The notes beneath the pieces are model-generated. The model made no database searches. It saw nothing but the letters and a program-made list of their open reading frames with translations, and had not been told where the DNA came from. The position numbers were made by a program, and so were the translations under genes. From CAWIHK01 sp963835935 (GTDB lineage Bacteria; Bacteroidota; Ignavibacteria; UBA10030; CAVZMI01): a DNA stretch of 64,000 nucleotides. Shown here piece after piece: positions 62,963-64,000 of the stretch. The stretch lies in NCBI GenBank assembly GCA_963835935.1, contig CAWIHK010000001.1, positions 1,612,001 through 1,676,000 of the forward strand, in the 5' to 3' direction. How positions within the stretch are numbered: position 1 is the first letter of the stretch; each line of letters opens with the position of its first letter.

Positions 62963-63376
62963 CTATTCTCCCATTACTTTTATAATAACACGTTTTCGTC
63001 GCTGACCGTCGAATTCAGCGTAATAAATTTGTTGCCAAGGTCCAAAATCCAATTTCCCAGCCGTGATCGGAACAATCACTTCATGATGAAGAAGCAAGCT
63101 TTTCAAATGAGCATCTCCGTTCGTTTCTCCCGTCTGATGATGTTTATAATTCGGATTGTACGGAGCGAGATGTTCAACCCACTCATCAATATCTTGTATA
63201 AGGCCTGATTCGGCATCGTTTACATAAACGGCAGCTGTAATATGCATTGCAGATACCAGGACCATGCCTTCTTTGACTCCACTTTTTTCCACGACATCAC
63301 GAACATCGTTGGTGATGTTTAAATACTCTCGATGTTTTTTTGTCGAGAATGTAAGATATTGTGTATATGACTTCAT
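62963..63376 (-). CDS. YjbQ-family protein (UPF0047), putative secondary thiamine-phosphate synthase
   Basis: This is a 137-residue protein of the YjbQ/UPF0047 family, some members of which show thiamine-phosphate synthase activity. Motifs are GMVLVSAMHITAAVYVNDAESGL, WVEHLAPYNPNYKHHQTGETNGDAHLKSLLLHHEVIVPI and LDFGPWQQIYYAEFDGQRRKRVI (each shown in shorter pieces in the family), with conserved His and Asp residues. It follows the response regulator by one base. Confidence 0.9.
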   Translation of the reverse strand: MKSYTQYLTFSTKKHREYLNITNDVRDVVEKSGVKEGMVLVSAMHITAAVYVNDAESGLIQDIDEWVEHLAPYNPNYKHHQTGETNGDAHLKSLLLHHEVIVPITAGKLDFGPWQQIYYAEFDGQRRKRVIIKVMGE

Positions 63377-63377
63377 A

Positions 63378-63767
63378 TTAATCCAAATAACGATGCATCA
63401 GTCGAATTAAATTCGCCGTGCTGATTGGTTTGACAAGAAATTCATCGGCTCCATTTTCTAAAAGTTGTTTCACTACGAAACGTTCAGAATAACCGCTTGT
63501 GCTTACAATTGCAACGTCTTGCTTCATCTCTCTAATTTTTTGGATCAGAACCGGCCCTTCTAGTTTCGGCAGACTAAGATCTGTGATCACGAGCTTAACA
63601 CGGTCACAATGCTGACTAAACTTTTCCAGTCCTTCTTCCCCGTCTCCGGCTGTAATAACCTCATGACCATTTATTCGAAACAATGCCGAGATAATTTTCC
63701 GAAGTGCATCATCATCTTCAATAATTAATACGTTGGCGTCCGACTTTTTTCCCTGATTATCCATCAT
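63378..63767 (-). CDS. Single-domain response regulator (CheY-like)
   Basis: This is a stand-alone receiver domain of 129 residues. It has the acidic pair ED at 17-18 (IIEDDDALRKII), the phosphoacceptor Asp in VITDLSLPKLEG near residue 62, the Ser/Thr in VSTSGYSE and the Lys in FLVKPIS. No kinase lies next to it in the window. The next gene, yjbQ, starts one base after its stop. Confidence 0.9.
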   Translation of the reverse strand: MMDNQGKKSDANVLIIEDDDALRKIISALFRINGHEVITAGDGEEGLEKFSQHCDRVKLVITDLSLPKLEGPVLIQKIREMKQDVAIVSTSGYSERFVVKQLLENGADEFLVKPISTANLIRLMHRYLD

Positions 63768-63922
63768 CTATCCTTTACCATAGTTATCATTAGAAATATA
63801 GTATTCATATTATAGAAGTGCAAGCCTGCTCTTCCTCACAGTATAAAGTTCTTTTGCGGGGCGAAGCAGGCCGACTCCGCCGAGCGTCTTAGAATTTATT
63901 TCAGGTATTACAAGGCAAGTAC

Positions 63923-63958
63923 GAAAAAGCCCTGACCGTTTTTTCCGATCAGGGCTTT
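63923..63958 (-). terminator. Terminator hairpin near the right edge
   Basis: The arms AAAGCCCTGA (63926-63935) and TCAGGGCTTT (63949-63958) form a perfect ten-pair stem. On the minus strand it is followed by TTTTTCG, so it would end transcription coming from beyond the right edge. Confidence 0.7.
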
Positions 63959-64000
63959 CTCCCCCATCCATTTGATCCGTCTACGTCAAGACGCGACGAG

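Noticed and set aside
1..64000. CRISPR arrays, insertion sequences, integrases, tRNA genes and rRNA genes
   Set aside because: I looked for repeat-spacer patterns, transposase motifs, T-arm sequences and rRNA sequences and found only the tmRNA.

Overview
This 64 kb window is a gene-dense stretch of bacterial chromosome with moderate to low GC. It looks like the FCB supergroup (Bacteroidota/Chlorobiota/Ignavibacteriota), most likely an Ignavibacteria-like or Chlorobi-related lineage. The signs are a BshB1 bacillithiol deacetylase, a FadL-type porin paired with an SGNH lipoprotein, a secreted metalloprotease with a T9SS/FlgD-like C-terminal sorting domain, a GWxTD-domain protein, a PASTA-only membrane protein and a pyruvoyl-dependent arginine decarboxylase. 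The promoters I can read have the classical TTGnnn-N17-TATATT form, not the TTTG/TAnnTTTG form of Bacteroidota proper, which favours the Ignavibacteria/Chlorobi side. The taxonomic placement is an inference.

Layout. 1-8.4 kb (mostly plus strand): the 3' part of mutS2, a FadL porin and SGNH lipoprotein, a strong terminator, purL, then ssrA (tmRNA, minus strand) divergent from bshB1. 8.4-15 kb (minus): an ATGA-linked operon of an FG-GAP repeat protein, a T9SS-type metalloprotease and ccmA-ccmB-ccmC-ccmD-ccmE; ccmD is a 46-residue gene and CcmE has Cys in place of the haem-binding His. A decayed acyl-CoA thioesterase tail lies just upstream. 15-18 kb: bamD, a CapA-like phosphoesterase, an unknown membrane-anchored protein and a TPM protein. 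18-25 kb: two response regulators, a soluble multi-PAS/GAF histidine kinase, two tandem TPM proteins with Gly-rich tails, lemA, then apt. 25-28 kb: an lrp-like regulator and glnA behind a consensus promoter with a palindromic operator candidate. 28-31 kb: rpe, a PASTA protein, nadD and a degenerate GT-A-like protein. 31-37 kb: trpB, trpF, trpC, a CNNM/CorC transporter, trpD and truA; no trpA is in the window.

37-43 kb: a small envelope protein, mtaB, rpsA, ispH and cmk (the conserved cmk-ispH-rpsA order) with a strong cmk promoter. 42.6-44.5 kb is a short plus-strand segment with a SpoU methyltransferase, an AT-rich TudS-like putative desulfidase and a small outer-membrane-like protein. 44.5-48.5 kb (minus): an AlbA_2/HTH protein, mtgA, ruvX and a bifunctional relA/spoT. 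48.7-53.2 kb: lipA, a 2-oxoacid dehydrogenase E2, lipB and lpdA, which together attach, transfer and reoxidise lipoate. 53.3-55.6 kb (plus): smpB (partner of the tmRNA at 7.2-7.5 kb), tyrS and pdaD. 55.7-63.8 kb (minus): a lytic transglycosylase, rlpA, a frameshifted manC, an unknown Pro/Ala-linker protein, alr, a GT9 glycosyltransferase, a GWxTD protein, a YjbQ protein and a CheY-like regulator. The last 230 bases hold a terminator hairpin and an unexplained GC-rich block.

Most of the window is housekeeping (translation quality control, amino-acid and cofactor synthesis, cell wall). The parts most worth a second look are the Ccm operon with its secreted partners, the LemA/TPM/two-component locus, and several sites of gene decay. 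I saw no CRISPR array, insertion sequence, integrase, tRNA or rRNA gene.
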